DNA of 64,000 nt from Thiocapsa sp. (GTDB taxonomy: Bacteria > Pseudomonadota > Gammaproteobacteria > Chromatiales > Chromatiaceae). The translations under genes and the position numbers were made by a program. Of the stretch, positions 7,307 through 16,639 are shown one piece after another. How positions within the stretch are numbered: the first letter of the stretch is position 1; each line of letters starts with the position of its first letter. The notes beneath the pieces were generated by a model. It was not told the DNA's origin. It saw only the letters and a list, made by a program, of their open reading frames with translations, and ran no database searches. The stretch is from assembly GCF_022340925.1 (NCBI RefSeq), contig NZ_JAJDNA010000030.1, positions 23,221 to 87,220 of the forward strand. The letters run 5' to 3'.

Positions 7307-9403
7307 ATGCGAAACTTGATCGTTTCAAGCCTGCTGCTCCTCGGCTCGGCCCAGATTTTGGCGGACACGCCGCTCGTCGAGCACCAAATGGAGGTTCGGA
7401 TCGACCCCGACGGCGGCATTCTCAACGTCCGAGACACCCTCACCCTCCCCGAGGACCGGACCGAGTGGTCGCTTCTGCTCCACTCGGGCCTCGATCCGAA
7501 GGTTGAGGCAGGCGATGCCGAGATCACCCCGGCGGGCCGCCTCGAGAACCTGACGCGCTATCGCCTGCGCGTCCTCAAGTCCGGCCCGCTGCGCCTGACC
7601 TATGGCGGACGCATCCGGCATGAGCGCGAGCAGATCGCCGAGGGGCTCGGCCGCACACGCGAGTGGTCACGGGGCTCGATCAGCCCGGAGGGCGTCTTTC
7701 TTGACGGCGGCAGCGGCTGGTACCCGCGCATCCCGGAGACGCTTCAATCCTTTCGGCTCGAGGTCGAGCTGCCACCCGGCTGGACCGCGGTCTCGCAGGG
7801 TGCCGGGCCGGGTGACCCGGCGCGCGGGCGGTCGATCTGGTCCGAATCCCAGCCGCAGGACGACATCTATTTGATCGCGGCACCCTTCGCGCGTTACCAG
7901 GCGCAGTCAGCCGGCCTCGAGGCCCAGGTCTATCTGCGTGGCCCCGACGAGGCCCTGGCGCACCGCTACCTCGAGGCAACGGAGGCCTACGTCAGACTCT
8001 ATTCCGAGCTCATCGGGGCATATCCCTTCGCCAAGTTCGCCCTGGTCGAGAACTTCTGGGAAACCGGCTACGGCATGCCCTCCTTCACCCTGCTCGGCCC
8101 CCGTGTCATCCGCCTCCCCTTCATCATCCATACCTCCTATCCCCACGAGATCTTACACAACTGGTGGGGCAACAGCGTCTACGTCGATTACGCATCAGGG
8201 AATTGGAGCGAGGGCCTGACCAGCTACCTGGCCGACCACCTGATGCGCGAGCGGAACGGCGAGGGCTGGGTGTATCGGCGCGAGATGCTCAAGAACTACG
8301 CCGATTACGTCAGGGACGGCAGCGATTTTCCGCTCGTCGAGTTCCGTGGCCGCCATGGTGCGGCATCACAGGCAATCGGCTACGGGAAGAGTGCGATGCT
8401 CTTCCACATGCTGCGTCGCCGACTCGGGGACGAGGTCTTCAAGGCAGGGCTGCGGCGCTTCTACACCGACAACCGGTTCCGCGTCGCCGGCTTTGAGGAT
8501 CTGCGCAGGGCTTTCGAAGCCGAAAGCGATCAGGCGCTCGGGGGCTTCTTCGAGACCTGGACCCGCCGCACCGGGGCGCCGCGTCTGCGGCTGACAGAGG
8601 TGGCCGTCACCCCGCGAGACGGCCTCTTCGAGGTCACGGGTCGCATCGAGCAGACGCAGGGGGATGCGCCTTTCCCGATCCGGGTTCCGGTGCTCGTCCA
8701 CCAGGAGGCAGGCGACCCCGTCAGCCTCGCCGTGGAGCTCACCAACGCAAGCGGCGACTTCGGGTTGAGTCTGCCTTCGTCGCCTGTTCGGGTGGCGGTC
8801 GATCCCTGGTTCGATGCCTTCCGCGAGCTCCTCCCTGGTGAGACACCGGTCGCGCTCAGCAACCTGTTCGGCTCTGAGCGCGGACTCATCGTCCTCCCGG
8901 CGGCCGCGCCGACCGCATACAAGCGCGGCTATGCGCTCCTCGCCGAGGCCTGGCTGAGCGGCCACCCGGGCTGGGCGATGCGTCGGGACGACAGGATCCG
9001 GGAGTTACCGAGAGACCGCGCAGTCTGGCTACTGGGCTGGGAGAACCGCTGGATCGACCAGCTCAGCGAGCCGGGGCAGGGCTTCGACCTGGACCCCGAG
9101 ACGCGCCAGGTGCGACTCGCCGGCGAAGACCGGGGCGACGGCACGAGCGCCAGCCCCGTCCTCACCGCCTGGCGTAACGGGCAGCCGATCGGCTGGCTCG
9201 CTGCCGCAGACCCGGCCGCACTGCCCGGACTCGCCCGCAAGCTCCCGCACTATGGCAAATACAGCTACCTGGTCTTCACCGGAAACGAGCCGGAGAACCA
9301 GGCGAAAGGCCAATGGCCGTCCGGCGATTCCGAGCTGGTCCGGTGGCTCGCCCCCAAACGGGAGCTCCCCCCGCCCGATCTCCCGGCGGCGCTCGTTCCT
9401 TGA
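7307..9403 (+). CDS. Secreted M1-family metallopeptidase
   Basis: 698-aa gluzincin peptidase. A Sec signal peptide (MRNLIVSSLLLLGSAQILA) is followed by an all-beta N-terminal domain, then the catalytic domain. Zinc ligands are in HEILHNWWGN (His280, Glu281, His284), with the third ligand Glu303 in GNWSEGLTSYL, giving the classical HExxH-18x-E spacing. The usual GAMEN exopeptidase motif is not evident. Its position reads ETGYGMPSF, so substrate choice may differ from aminopeptidase N. The C-terminal 250 residues are a less conserved domain probably acting in substrate docking. It is predicted periplasmic. Its divergent neighbour is the ChaN-PDZ gene. Confidence 0.9.
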   Translation: MRNLIVSSLLLLGSAQILADTPLVEHQMEVRIDPDGGILNVRDTLTLPEDRTEWSLLLHSGLDPKVEAGDAEITPAGRLENLTRYRLRVLKSGPLRLTYGGRIRHEREQIAEGLGRTREWSRGSISPEGVFLDGGSGWYPRIPETLQSFRLEVELPPGWTAVSQGAGPGDPARGRSIWSESQPQDDIYLIAAPFARYQAQSAGLEAQVYLRGPDEALAHRYLEATEAYVRLYSELIGAYPFAKFALVENFWETGYGMPSFTLLGPRVIRLPFIIHTSYPHEILHNWWGNSVYVDYASGNWSEGLTSYLADHLMRERNGEGWVYRREMLKNYADYVRDGSDFPLVEFRGRHGAASQAIGYGKSAMLFHMLRRRLGDEVFKAGLRRFYTDNRFRVAGFEDLRRAFEAESDQALGGFFETWTRRTGAPRLRLTEVAVTPRDGLFEVTGRIEQTQGDAPFPIRVPVLVHQEAGDPVSLAVELTNASGDFGLSLPSSPVRVAVDPWFDAFRELLPGETPVALSNLFGSERGLIVLPAAAPTAYKRGYALLAEAWLSGHPGWAMRRDDRIRELPRDRAVWLLGWENRWIDQLSEPGQGFDLDPETRQVRLAGEDRGDGTSASPVLTAWRNGQPIGWLAAADPAALPGLARKLPHYGKYSYLVFTGNEPENQAKGQWPSGDSELVRWLAPKRELPPPDLPAALVP

Positions 9404-9650
9404 TCGGAAGCCGGTGCCCGATCCTCCGGTCGTTGGCCCGAGGCCGCGACCCGCGGCACGCATTTGGCCCGAGGTGACTCAGCTGCGGCGGGCTCCCGCA
9501 GTCGACGCCATGCTCGGGATGGGCATCGCCTTGACCATCATGACTGGGAGCGGCCGGTTCGGCTTCGGAGGGACCAAAGGATGCGTCAACCGATCACCCT
9601 AATCGCAGCGGGACTGCCGACCTCGCCAGCTTGGGCGGTCGGGGTCTCGA

Positions 9651-10628
9651 TCAGGCGACACGCTGATAATACAGATTCTGGGGATGCTTGGCCTCGGCGA
9701 AAAAGTACCAGCGTTCGGCGAGCAGACCCAGGTACTGGATCGCGAAGGCGAGGATCGGCAGCGTCGGCGAGGCGATGAGGTAGGCGGCGACGATCAGCAT
9801 GATCGGGACCGGGAACACCAGGGTCAGGAACAGGTTGCGCGCGAAGCGGACCGTCGCCTCATTGCGCCCGTGGAAGAACTCTCGGGTGTTGAAGCTCCCC
9901 CCGGTTGCACCCTGGGCCTGCTGGACCACAGCGGTATGGCGAATCCCGATGGCGGTCTGGGCCGAGCTCTTGTGCTGGAGCCGGGCATTGCGCATGAGAT
10001 GGGCCGCACGCGAGATCAATGCGGCCAGGGTCCAGAACACCGCCCAGGTGCCGAAGAAGGGGACCAGCGGATTGCCGATGTAGGCCGAGTAGGCAGCGGC
10101 TAGCATGAAGCCGGACGCCAGGCCCAGAAGCGTGAAATTGGCGACGGTGAAGGGCGAGTGCCATTCCTCGAGGAACTTGACGCTGGCGTAGATCATGGCG
10201 GTGGAAACGAAAAGGGCGAAGGCGGCGATGGTCCCAAGCAGGCCGAGGATCAGGGTTGCGTCGACATCGAGTGCCTCGCCGATGGGAAACCAGGGCTGTG
10301 TCCATTCCATCCAATGCGCGATGCCGTAGGCGAGCACGAGGGCCATCAGGATCGGGAGGATAATGACCTCACGCGACAACCAGGACGTGCGCCACATGGC
10401 GGCGGCCCGCCAGGCCCGCTCAGGTCGTCCGAGATGAAAGAACGAGGCACCCAGACCGACCACCAGCAGCACCAGGGCGACCAGACTTCCGACTGCGTAG
10501 AACTGGTCGTCTTGCCTCGGGAGGAAACGGGCGAGGGCATAGAGCTGGCCCGTGTAGATGGCCAGAAACAGGCCCTGACCGGCACCGAGCAGCGTGGTCA
10601 GAAAGATGACGGAGAAAGCAGGGTGCAT
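9651..10628 (-). CDS. soeC: Sulfite dehydrogenase membrane anchor subunit SoeC
   Basis: DmsC/NrfD-type integral membrane subunit of the cytoplasmic sulfite-oxidising complex SoeABC, 325 aa. It anchors SoeAB and passes electrons to the quinone pool. The translation shows about eight hydrophobic helices starting with FSVIFLTTLLGAGQGLFLAIY. An ATG at 10628 gives a natural N-terminus (MHPAFSVIF), while the frame extending to 10670 does not. It is the third gene of soeA-soeB-soeC, all on the minus strand. The assignment to Soe rather than DMSO or polysulfide reductase rests on the subunit architecture and a SoeA without Tat signal. Confidence 0.9.
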   Translation of the reverse strand: MHPAFSVIFLTTLLGAGQGLFLAIYTGQLYALARFLPRQDDQFYAVGSLVALVLLVVGLGASFFHLGRPERAWRAAAMWRTSWLSREVIILPILMALVLAYGIAHWMEWTQPWFPIGEALDVDATLILGLLGTIAAFALFVSTAMIYASVKFLEEWHSPFTVANFTLLGLASGFMLAAAYSAYIGNPLVPFFGTWAVFWTLAALISRAAHLMRNARLQHKSSAQTAIGIRHTAVVQQAQGATGGSFNTREFFHGRNEATVRFARNLFLTLVFPVPIMLIVAAYLIASPTLPILAFAIQYLGLLAERWYFFAEAKHPQNLYYQRVA

Positions 10629-10754
10629 GCGGCGTATCCCTCTATCCTCTAACGATGATCGCGTGAGCATGCCGGCGCAATCGGCCCGGCCTCGAAGGTC
10701 GGCGGCACCCGGAGACGCAGCCCGCGGGCGCAGCCGGCGATGGGCACCGCGGCA

Positions 10755-11477
10755 CTACCAAGCCAGGTCGTCCAGGGTCTCCTCACCCGTGTAGGTGGTG
10801 AGATCCTCTTTGCGCAATGGGTTGTCGACCCGCGTGAGCTCGTCTGCACTGATATGCATCCGGATCTTTTGACGGGGCAGATAGTGATTGGCCGGCTTGG
10901 TGCCCCATTCCGGCATGAGTTGGTAGCCGCCGCGCTCGCGGATCGCCACCGAGACCTCTGAATCTGGATCATGGACATCGCCGTAGAGCCTGGCACTGGT
11001 CGGACAGGCCAGGACGCACGCCGGTTGGCGATCGCGATCAGAGAGGGTTGCATCGGTGATGCGATCGATACAGAGCGTGCACTTCTTCATCACCTTCTGC
11101 TGCTCGTCCAACTCGCGCGCCCCGTACGGGCAGGCCCAGGCGCAGTATTTGCAGCCGATACACTTGTCGTAATCGACCAGCACGATGCCGTTGTCGGGAC
11201 GTTTGTGCGAGGCCCCGGTCGGGCAGACCGGCACGCAGGGAGGCTCCTCGCAATGCAGACAGCTCTTGGGGAAGTGCACCGTCTCGGTGTTGGGGAACGT
11301 GCCAACCTCGAAGGTCTGGACCCGATTGAAGAAGGTACCCGTTGGACTGGCGTCGTAGGGGTTCTCATCGACCATGGGGCCGGCCCAGCCGGAGGTGTTC
11401 CACTCCTTGCACGAGGTCACGCATGCGTGGCAACCGACGCAGACGTTCAGGTCGATGACCAGGGCGAGTTGAGTCAT
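10755..11477 (-). CDS. soeB: Sulfite dehydrogenase iron-sulfur subunit SoeB
   Basis: 240-aa ferredoxin-like electron-transfer subunit. Four cysteine clusters typical of DmsB-type proteins are present: CVGCHACVTSCKEWN, CLHCEEPPCVPVCP, CIGCKYCAWACPYG, and CTLCID with CVLACP. Together they should bind four [4Fe-4S] clusters connecting the molybdenum site of SoeA with SoeC. There is no signal peptide, as expected for a cytoplasmic complex. It lies 102 bases downstream of soeA and 126 bases upstream of soeC, in one likely operon. The family identity is certain. The sulfite specificity is inferred from its partners. Confidence 0.93.
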   Translation of the reverse strand: MTQLALVIDLNVCVGCHACVTSCKEWNTSGWAGPMVDENPYDASPTGTFFNRVQTFEVGTFPNTETVHFPKSCLHCEEPPCVPVCPTGASHKRPDNGIVLVDYDKCIGCKYCAWACPYGARELDEQQKVMKKCTLCIDRITDATLSDRDRQPACVLACPTSARLYGDVHDPDSEVSVAIRERGGYQLMPEWGTKPANHYLPRQKIRMHISADELTRVDNPLRKEDLTTYTGEETLDDLAW

Positions 11478-11579
11478 GTCTTAAGCTCTCCGTTGTCGGC
11501 CATCCGCCTGGAGCGGCCTTCGACTTGCCGGACCGGCCGATAGGGCCGGACGCCGGCGTTCGGTGCAGGCGGCAGACGG

Positions 11580-14483
11580 TCACTTCTTCCCGAACACCCC
11601 GGCAACGTAGGCCTGCCACTTGCCCCGCCTCGGCTCCTGCCCCGGCAGCAGCGGCATCGGATCGAATTGCGGCGAGGTCAGCCGCGGCTCGTCCGGACCT
11701 GCCTTGTAGACGCGCACCCGGACATCGAACCAGGCGGCCTGACCCGTTACCGGATCGGAATTGGACAGATGCGGACCGGCTTCGCAGGGCGGCAGCTCCT
11801 CGGAGATGAGATGATTCAACAGGAAGCCCTTCCGGGATTCGTCGGCCTTGGAGCCGAGGCCCCAGGCGCCGTTTGCCTTGCCGATCGCGTTCCAGGTCCA
11901 CACCGTTCCGGGCTCGACCGCCTCGGAGAACCGGCACATGCAGCGCACCTTGCCGACGGCCGACTCGACCCAGATCCAATCGCCGTCAGCGAATCCGTGC
12001 TTCCTTCCGATCAGCGGATTGACGAACAGATAGTTGTGGCTGTGGATCTGGCGCAGCCAGGCATTTTGGCCGTCCCAACTGTGATACATGGCCATCGGAC
12101 GCTGCGTGAGTGCGTTCAAGGGGTAGCGAGTCGTGTCGACCAACTGGTCTTCCAGCGTGCGGTAATAGAACGGCAAGGGATCGAAATAGGTGTCCACACG
12201 CTGGCGCAGTCGCTCGGGCGGCCGGCGCCCGGGCCATTTGCCCTGCGCGGCCAGCCGGAACTTCTGCAGCACCTCGGAATAGAGATGAATGGTAATGGGC
12301 TCGGCATACCGGATCATGCCGTGTGCGCGCGCCCAGTGCAGATAACCCTTGTTCCAGTTGCGCATGTACTGGTAGCTCGGGGGCAGCTCATGGTGGAAGA
12401 CGCACCCGTTCTTCGCATACATCTCCCACTGCTTCGGATTCGGCTCGCCCTTGAGCACCTTGTCGCCGTCCTTGCCCCGCCAGCCGGCCAGGAAGCCGAT
12501 TCCGGAGCCGGGCGAGGTCTCGTAGTTGACGATGAAGTCGGCGTAATCGCGGAATTTGCGGCGGCCCGCGCCGTCGACGAAGGCGGGGAGCCGCAGACGC
12601 GAAGCCAGCTCGATCAGCACATCCTGGAAGGGTCTGCAATCGGCCTTGGGCGGCAGCACCGGAATCCGCACGGCATCCACCGGGCCGTCGTACTCGGAGA
12701 TCGGGCGGTCGAGCATCGAGAGGGCGTCGTGACGCTCCAGATAGCTGGTATCCGGCAGCACCAGGTCCGCGAACGCCACGGTCTCGGATGCGAAGGTGTC
12801 GCAGACGACGAGGAACGGAATCTTGTAGTGCCCCTGGGCATCCTTGTCCACCAGCATCTTGCGCACCTCGCTGGTGTTCATCGAGGAGTTCCAGGCCATG
12901 TTGGCCATGAACAGGAATAAGGTGTCGATGGGGTAGGGATCACCGCGCCAGGCGTTGGTGATGACGTTATGCATCAGCCCATGTACCGCGAGGGGGTATT
13001 CCCAAGAGAAGGCCTTGTCGATGCGAACCGCCTCGCCTTCGGGATCCACGAAGAGATCCTCGGGCTTGGCGGGCCATCCGAGCGGCATGCCATCGAGCGG
13101 GGTATTTGGCTGAACGGCCTCGGGGCCATGCGGCGGCTTGGCACAGGGCGGGATAGGACGCGGGAAAGGCGCCTTGTGCCGAAAGCCCCCGGGGCGGTCG
13201 ATCGTGCCCAGGAGGGTCATGAGCACACCGAGCGCGCGGATGGTCTGGAAGCCGTTGGAATGGGCGGCCATCCCGCGCATGGCGTGGAAGGAGACCGGGT
13301 TGCCGATCACCGAGGGATGCTCATTGTCCCAGCAATCCGTCCATGGGATCGGCAGCTCGATCTTCTGGTCGCGTGCGGTCACGCCCATCTCGTACGCCAG
13401 CCGGCGGATGGTCGCCGCCGGGATCCCGGTCGTGTCGGCGGCCCACTCGGGGGTGCAATCCTCCAGCCGCTCCTTCAGCAGCTGGAAGGCCGGCTTGACG
13501 GGAATGCCGCCCTCCGCGTCGAGGCGATAGCTGCCCATCAGACGGGGATCGGCGCCTGGGGTATGGGTGCTGATGGGGCCGTCGATGTTGCGATCCCACC
13601 AAAGTTTGTTCTCGGGGTCGAAACAACCCTCCTCGACATGCATCTCGGCACGGTAGAACAGCCCGTGATCGGGTCGCGACGGATCGTCGATCACCAGCTC
13701 GGCGGCATTGGTGTAGCGGATCAGGAAGTCGCGGTCGAACAGCCCTTGCTTGAGGATCTCGTGCGAGATCGCCAAGAGCAGGGCCCCGTCGGTGCCAGGC
13801 TTGATCGGCACCCACTCGTCGGCGATCGCCGAGTATCCGGTTCGAATCGGGTTGATGGAGACAAAGCGCCCACCCCGTCGTTTCAGCTCGGAGATCGCGA
13901 TCTTAAGCGGGTTTGAGTGGTGATCCTCGGCGGTCCCGATCATCACGAAGAGCTTGGAGCGCTCCAGATCCGGCCCGCCGAACTCCCAGAAGGAGCCCCC
14001 GATGGTGTAGATGAGACCCGCGGCCATGTTGACCGAGCAGAATCCGCCATGCGCGGCATAGTTCGGCGTCCCGAACTGCCTGGCGAAAAGACCGGTCAGG
14101 GCCTGCATCTGATCGCGACCGGTGAAGAGCGCGAGCTTCTTGGGGTCCTCGGCCCGCAAACGGCCGAGGCGCTCTTCGAGCATCTTCAGCGCCTCGTCCC
14201 AGGAGATCGCCTCGAACTCGGCGGCACCACGCTCGGCACCCGCCTTTCGGCGCAGCGGCTTGGTCAGGCGCCCGGGCGAGTACTGTTTCATGATCCCCGA
14301 GCTGCCCTTTGCGCAGATGACACCCTTGTTCAGCGGATGCCTGGGGTTGCCGTCGATGTAACGAATCTCACCGTCGCGCATGTGGACGCGAATACCGCAG
14401 CGGCATGCGCACATGTAGCAGGTGGTTTCCTTGACCTCGACCTGCCCGATCGTGCTGTCCGAGTGAGCAATGGGATCCTGCAT
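11580..14483 (-). CDS. soeA: Sulfite dehydrogenase molybdopterin subunit SoeA
   Basis: 967-aa catalytic subunit of the DMSO-reductase superfamily, predicted to oxidise sulfite to sulfate in the cytoplasm. Near the N-terminus the [4Fe-4S] ligands lie in CYMCACRCGIRVHM with a fourth Cys in VICAKGSSG. The molybdopterin-guanine-dinucleotide domains follow (GRDQMQALTG, FVSINPIRTGYSAIADEWVPIKPGTD), with the C-terminal dinucleotide-binding domain near LTQRPMAMYHSWDGQNAW. No twin-arginine signal is present, which matches Soe and not periplasmic relatives. The ATG at 14483 has AAGGTG 6 bases upstream. A further ATG-like extension to 14519 is less likely. A promoter lies directly upstream. Confidence 0.93.
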   Translation of the reverse strand: MQDPIAHSDSTIGQVEVKETTCYMCACRCGIRVHMRDGEIRYIDGNPRHPLNKGVICAKGSSGIMKQYSPGRLTKPLRRKAGAERGAAEFEAISWDEALKMLEERLGRLRAEDPKKLALFTGRDQMQALTGLFARQFGTPNYAAHGGFCSVNMAAGLIYTIGGSFWEFGGPDLERSKLFVMIGTAEDHHSNPLKIAISELKRRGGRFVSINPIRTGYSAIADEWVPIKPGTDGALLLAISHEILKQGLFDRDFLIRYTNAAELVIDDPSRPDHGLFYRAEMHVEEGCFDPENKLWWDRNIDGPISTHTPGADPRLMGSYRLDAEGGIPVKPAFQLLKERLEDCTPEWAADTTGIPAATIRRLAYEMGVTARDQKIELPIPWTDCWDNEHPSVIGNPVSFHAMRGMAAHSNGFQTIRALGVLMTLLGTIDRPGGFRHKAPFPRPIPPCAKPPHGPEAVQPNTPLDGMPLGWPAKPEDLFVDPEGEAVRIDKAFSWEYPLAVHGLMHNVITNAWRGDPYPIDTLFLFMANMAWNSSMNTSEVRKMLVDKDAQGHYKIPFLVVCDTFASETVAFADLVLPDTSYLERHDALSMLDRPISEYDGPVDAVRIPVLPPKADCRPFQDVLIELASRLRLPAFVDGAGRRKFRDYADFIVNYETSPGSGIGFLAGWRGKDGDKVLKGEPNPKQWEMYAKNGCVFHHELPPSYQYMRNWNKGYLHWARAHGMIRYAEPITIHLYSEVLQKFRLAAQGKWPGRRPPERLRQRVDTYFDPLPFYYRTLEDQLVDTTRYPLNALTQRPMAMYHSWDGQNAWLRQIHSHNYLFVNPLIGRKHGFADGDWIWVESAVGKVRCMCRFSEAVEPGTVWTWNAIGKANGAWGLGSKADESRKGFLLNHLISEELPPCEAGPHLSNSDPVTGQAAWFDVRVRVYKAGPDEPRLTSPQFDPMPLLPGQEPRRGKWQAYVAGVFGKK

Positions 14484-14820
14484 GTGGGCACCTTCGCGGA
14501 AGCGTGGCGAGTCAATCACCGCATTCTAATATTTCGGCTCTCGCCGTTTCAAACCTGATGCCAGCCTGGAAAAGTCGCGGCCGAGCATGAGGAGGAAGGG
14601 AATCCCGGTTGCCGGGTGATCGGAGGTCAGCGCCGGGAGACTGGAGCGAACAAGGCGGTGGGGCGGGCGTGACCCGCCGGAGGGGTCGCGGACTCGGCCG
14701 GGACAGGTGACCGAGGGGCAGATCCTCAAGATCGAATGTCTTGAGGACGCGAGCCTGTCAAGTCGAGACCGGGAGCTGTCGCCTGGAGGGCCGACAGCCC
14801 ATTTCGGGCGGGGTCGCGAG
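14484..14820. other. Gap between soeA and the 91-aa orphan gene
   Basis: 337 bases without a supported gene. They contain the soeA promoter (14523-14552) and a 9-bp inverted repeat at 14723-14747 (TCCTCAAGA ... TCTTGAGGA around TCGAATG). The repeat lies downstream of the orphan gene but has no T run, so it is not a clear intrinsic terminator. Nothing else was recognised. Confidence 0.5.
14523..14552 (-). promoter_or_regulatory. Predicted sigma-70 promoter of soeABC
   Basis: Reading the minus strand, a -35 element TTGAAA (14552-14547) and a -10 element TAGAAT (14528-14523) are separated by 18 bases. Each matches five of six consensus positions. The predicted start, near 14516, leaves a leader of about 33 nt before the soeA ATG. 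The spacer contains the small palindrome CGGC-GAGA-GCCG, a possible operator half. Confidence 0.6.
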
Positions 14821-15096
14821 CTAGGCTGCGGCAGCCAGACCGACCGGAAGCCAGTCGCTGAGTCGCTGCCGCTCTTGCGCGACGTCGATCGCGAAGAAGT
14901 GGCTCAGGACTTCCAGGGCCTCGTCCAGATCCTCGCACGGCCACTCGCCGGTCATGCTTCGGAACGTCCAGTCCTCCACATGGAAGCAGCAATGCCCTCC
15001 CATGGCGGCGCTCTCAGCGTCATAGCGCAGCTTGAACCCGGTATAGGTCTTGGGATCCCATTTGTAGTAGATCGTTTTTTCGGTTTGGTTGAACAT
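14821..15096 (-). CDS. Small hypothetical protein upstream of soeABC
   Basis: 91-aa protein not recognised. It starts MFNQTEKTIYYKWDPKTYTG, has a GGHCCFHVEDW motif with adjacent cysteines near residue 35, an acidic middle (PCEDLDEALEVL) and ends in an alanine run. It has no signal peptide or membrane segment and is predicted cytosolic. The ATG at 15096 has GAGAAGG nearby upstream, a good ribosome-binding site. An upstream extension to 15225 reads through AT-rich non-coding DNA. It is on the same strand as soeABC and 337 bases upstream of soeA, which has its own promoter. A role linked to sulfite oxidation is only positional inference. Confidence 0.7.
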   Translation of the reverse strand: MFNQTEKTIYYKWDPKTYTGFKLRYDAESAAMGGHCCFHVEDWTFRSMTGEWPCEDLDEALEVLSHFFAIDVAQERQRLSDWLPVGLAAAA

Positions 15097-15536
15097 GTCA
15101 GGCCTTCTCAGTGAGCTCGATTGTCTGGGTGCCGGCTCCCGTGCGGGAGATCGGTTGAGCTGCTCATTATGGATGACGCGAGGGGAAACGATCCGACAAA
15201 CCGATGTTTCCTTTTTGTCACACACTGCATCTCATATTTGAAGTCTAGTATCAAAATGCAACAAAGGGCAACCACCAAACCATGTTTTTTTCGCCAAACC
15301 GATCACAAAAATAAGAAACTAGCGCGAGACTCAAAGATCGGCGAATCTCGGAAAGGGAGGGCACGGTTGTATTTTTAGCGCCACAAAGGTGCTGGAAGAC
15401 ATACGGGGTCAGTCTGCTGTCCTGGCCAGAGATCAGCAGGGAAAAGCAGAGCCCCTTTCAACTATCTTTAACTTTCAATGCGTTAGGAGAATAACGGTGG
15501 CGACACCTCAGTGTACCGCGGTAAGCGCCTATTTTG
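15097..15536. other. AT-rich intergenic region
   Basis: 440 bases between the orphan gene and the 3' end of metA, markedly richer in A/T than the flanking genes, especially 15200-15370 and 15460-15540. Open frames here (for example 15121-15378, plus strand) have compositions typical of non-coding DNA. The stretch probably holds the promoter for the 91-aa gene. Near its right end a good ribosome-binding site precedes a very short plus-strand ORF (15497-15556). Confidence 0.5.
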
Positions 15537-15556
15537 TCATCGCCGCCGCAAACTGA
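15497..15556 (+). CDS. Possible 19-residue leader peptide or gene remnant
   Basis: A GTG at 15497 opens a 19-codon frame (MATPQCTAVSAYFVIAAAN) with a clear Shine-Dalgarno element, AGGAGA, 7-8 bases upstream within AT-rich DNA. It ends inside the antisense 3' end of metA. The ribosome-binding site is better than chance would suggest, but no plus-strand gene follows, so an attenuator role is unlikely. It may be the surviving start of a deleted gene or spurious. Confidence 0.25.
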   Translation: MATPQCTAVSAYFVIAAAN

Positions 15557-16616
15557 GTCCAAGCGGATCGTCGGGGTCGACGTGCGACATGAAGGGGAGC
15601 TTGCGATCGTTGTGTGTGACCTGGTAGATCAGCCCCATCCAGTTGCCGACGACCCCCTCCGCGCTGTCGTGCCAGGTGTTGTCGAGCTTCCCGATCAGGT
15701 GCTGCTCCGGAAAGGCCGGGAGCTCGCGCCCCTGATCCAGGGCGTCGAGGATCCGTTCCTTGTGCTCCTCGAGGATGGCGAGCGACTGCAGCCCAACATA
15801 GTGCTCCGGGACCGGTGGGTACTGGTCCCGCTCACCGACGGCGAACCGGTTGACCTCGCGCTTGTACTCCTTCAGCAGGGAGATCATGTCGTACTCGGGG
15901 TGTCCCTGGAAGAAGACCTGACGGAAACCGTCCGGACTCACGGCCAGATGGACACCCGCCTCTTCGCTCTCTGCCAGGATATGCAATGCCGCCGCCTCGA
16001 ACTGCTCCCGGCTGATGTCGTTGAAACGCGAATGCGGCACATCGAAACGGGTGTTGACGGTGCTCACCAGCGGGTGGCTGCGATCGACCACCCGGTGAAC
16101 ATAGACACCCCAGCGCTTCTCCCCGAGCGGCTGGCGTTTCTGCCCGTAACGGAACTGCAGCACCGCATGCGTGGCAAGGCAGGAGCAGAGCGTCGAGCTG
16201 ACATTCCGATAGGCCCAGTCCACCACCTCGATCAGGGGCTCCCAAAAGGTCTGCCGCGCCAGGTCCGGACCCGTGACATTCGCCCCGGTGATCACCATCG
16301 CGTCCAGACCCTCAGCGCGGATCTTGCCGAAAGGCTCGTAGTACCGTTCCACATACGCACGTGTCACGGGTCCTCGCGCAAGCTCCTCGAGTGTGAACGG
16401 ATGAACATAAAACTGGGCGATCTGGTTACTTTGACCGATCAGTCGGAAGAACTGCCGCTCGGTGGCGGCCAGGGCTGCGTCCGGCATCATGTTCAACAGC
16501 CCGATGTGCAGCTCCCGGATATCCTGCTGCAGCGCACGATCGGGCTCCAGAATCTTCTGCCCTTCTTCGCGCAACCGCTCGAAGGTGGGTAGGTCATTGT
16601 GTGCGACGAGTGGCAT
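15537..16616 (-). CDS. metA: Homoserine O-succinyltransferase MetA
   Basis: 359-aa acyltransferase that activates homoserine for methionine biosynthesis. It shows the MetA fold: the HIGLLNMMPD motif, the region VITGANV, the catalytic Cys146 in STLCSCLATHAVLQF, and the catalytic His in FFQGHPEYD with the following Glu. Whether succinyl- or acetyl-CoA is used cannot be decided from sequence reading alone. The ATG at 16616 gives the conserved start MPLVAHNDLPTF. A GTG at 16643 would overlap the upstream ATPase stop as GTGA and is a real alternative. The tight spacing implies translational coupling with the ATPase gene. Confidence 0.93.
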   Translation of the reverse strand: MPLVAHNDLPTFERLREEGQKILEPDRALQQDIRELHIGLLNMMPDAALAATERQFFRLIGQSNQIAQFYVHPFTLEELARGPVTRAYVERYYEPFGKIRAEGLDAMVITGANVTGPDLARQTFWEPLIEVVDWAYRNVSSTLCSCLATHAVLQFRYGQKRQPLGEKRWGVYVHRVVDRSHPLVSTVNTRFDVPHSRFNDISREQFEAAALHILAESEEAGVHLAVSPDGFRQVFFQGHPEYDMISLLKEYKREVNRFAVGERDQYPPVPEHYVGLQSLAILEEHKERILDALDQGRELPAFPEQHLIGKLDNTWHDSAEGVVGNWMGLIYQVTHNDRKLPFMSHVDPDDPLGLSLRRR

Positions 16617-16639
16617 GACGTCCGCGTGTCGGGGCTGGA

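Noticed and set aside
11667..12920. 417-codon plus-strand frame
   Set aside because: It is antisense to soeA and has no recognisable domain.
15121..15378. 85-codon plus-strand frame in the AT-rich region
   Set aside because: The composition changes abruptly, there is no start signal, and it runs through likely promoter DNA.
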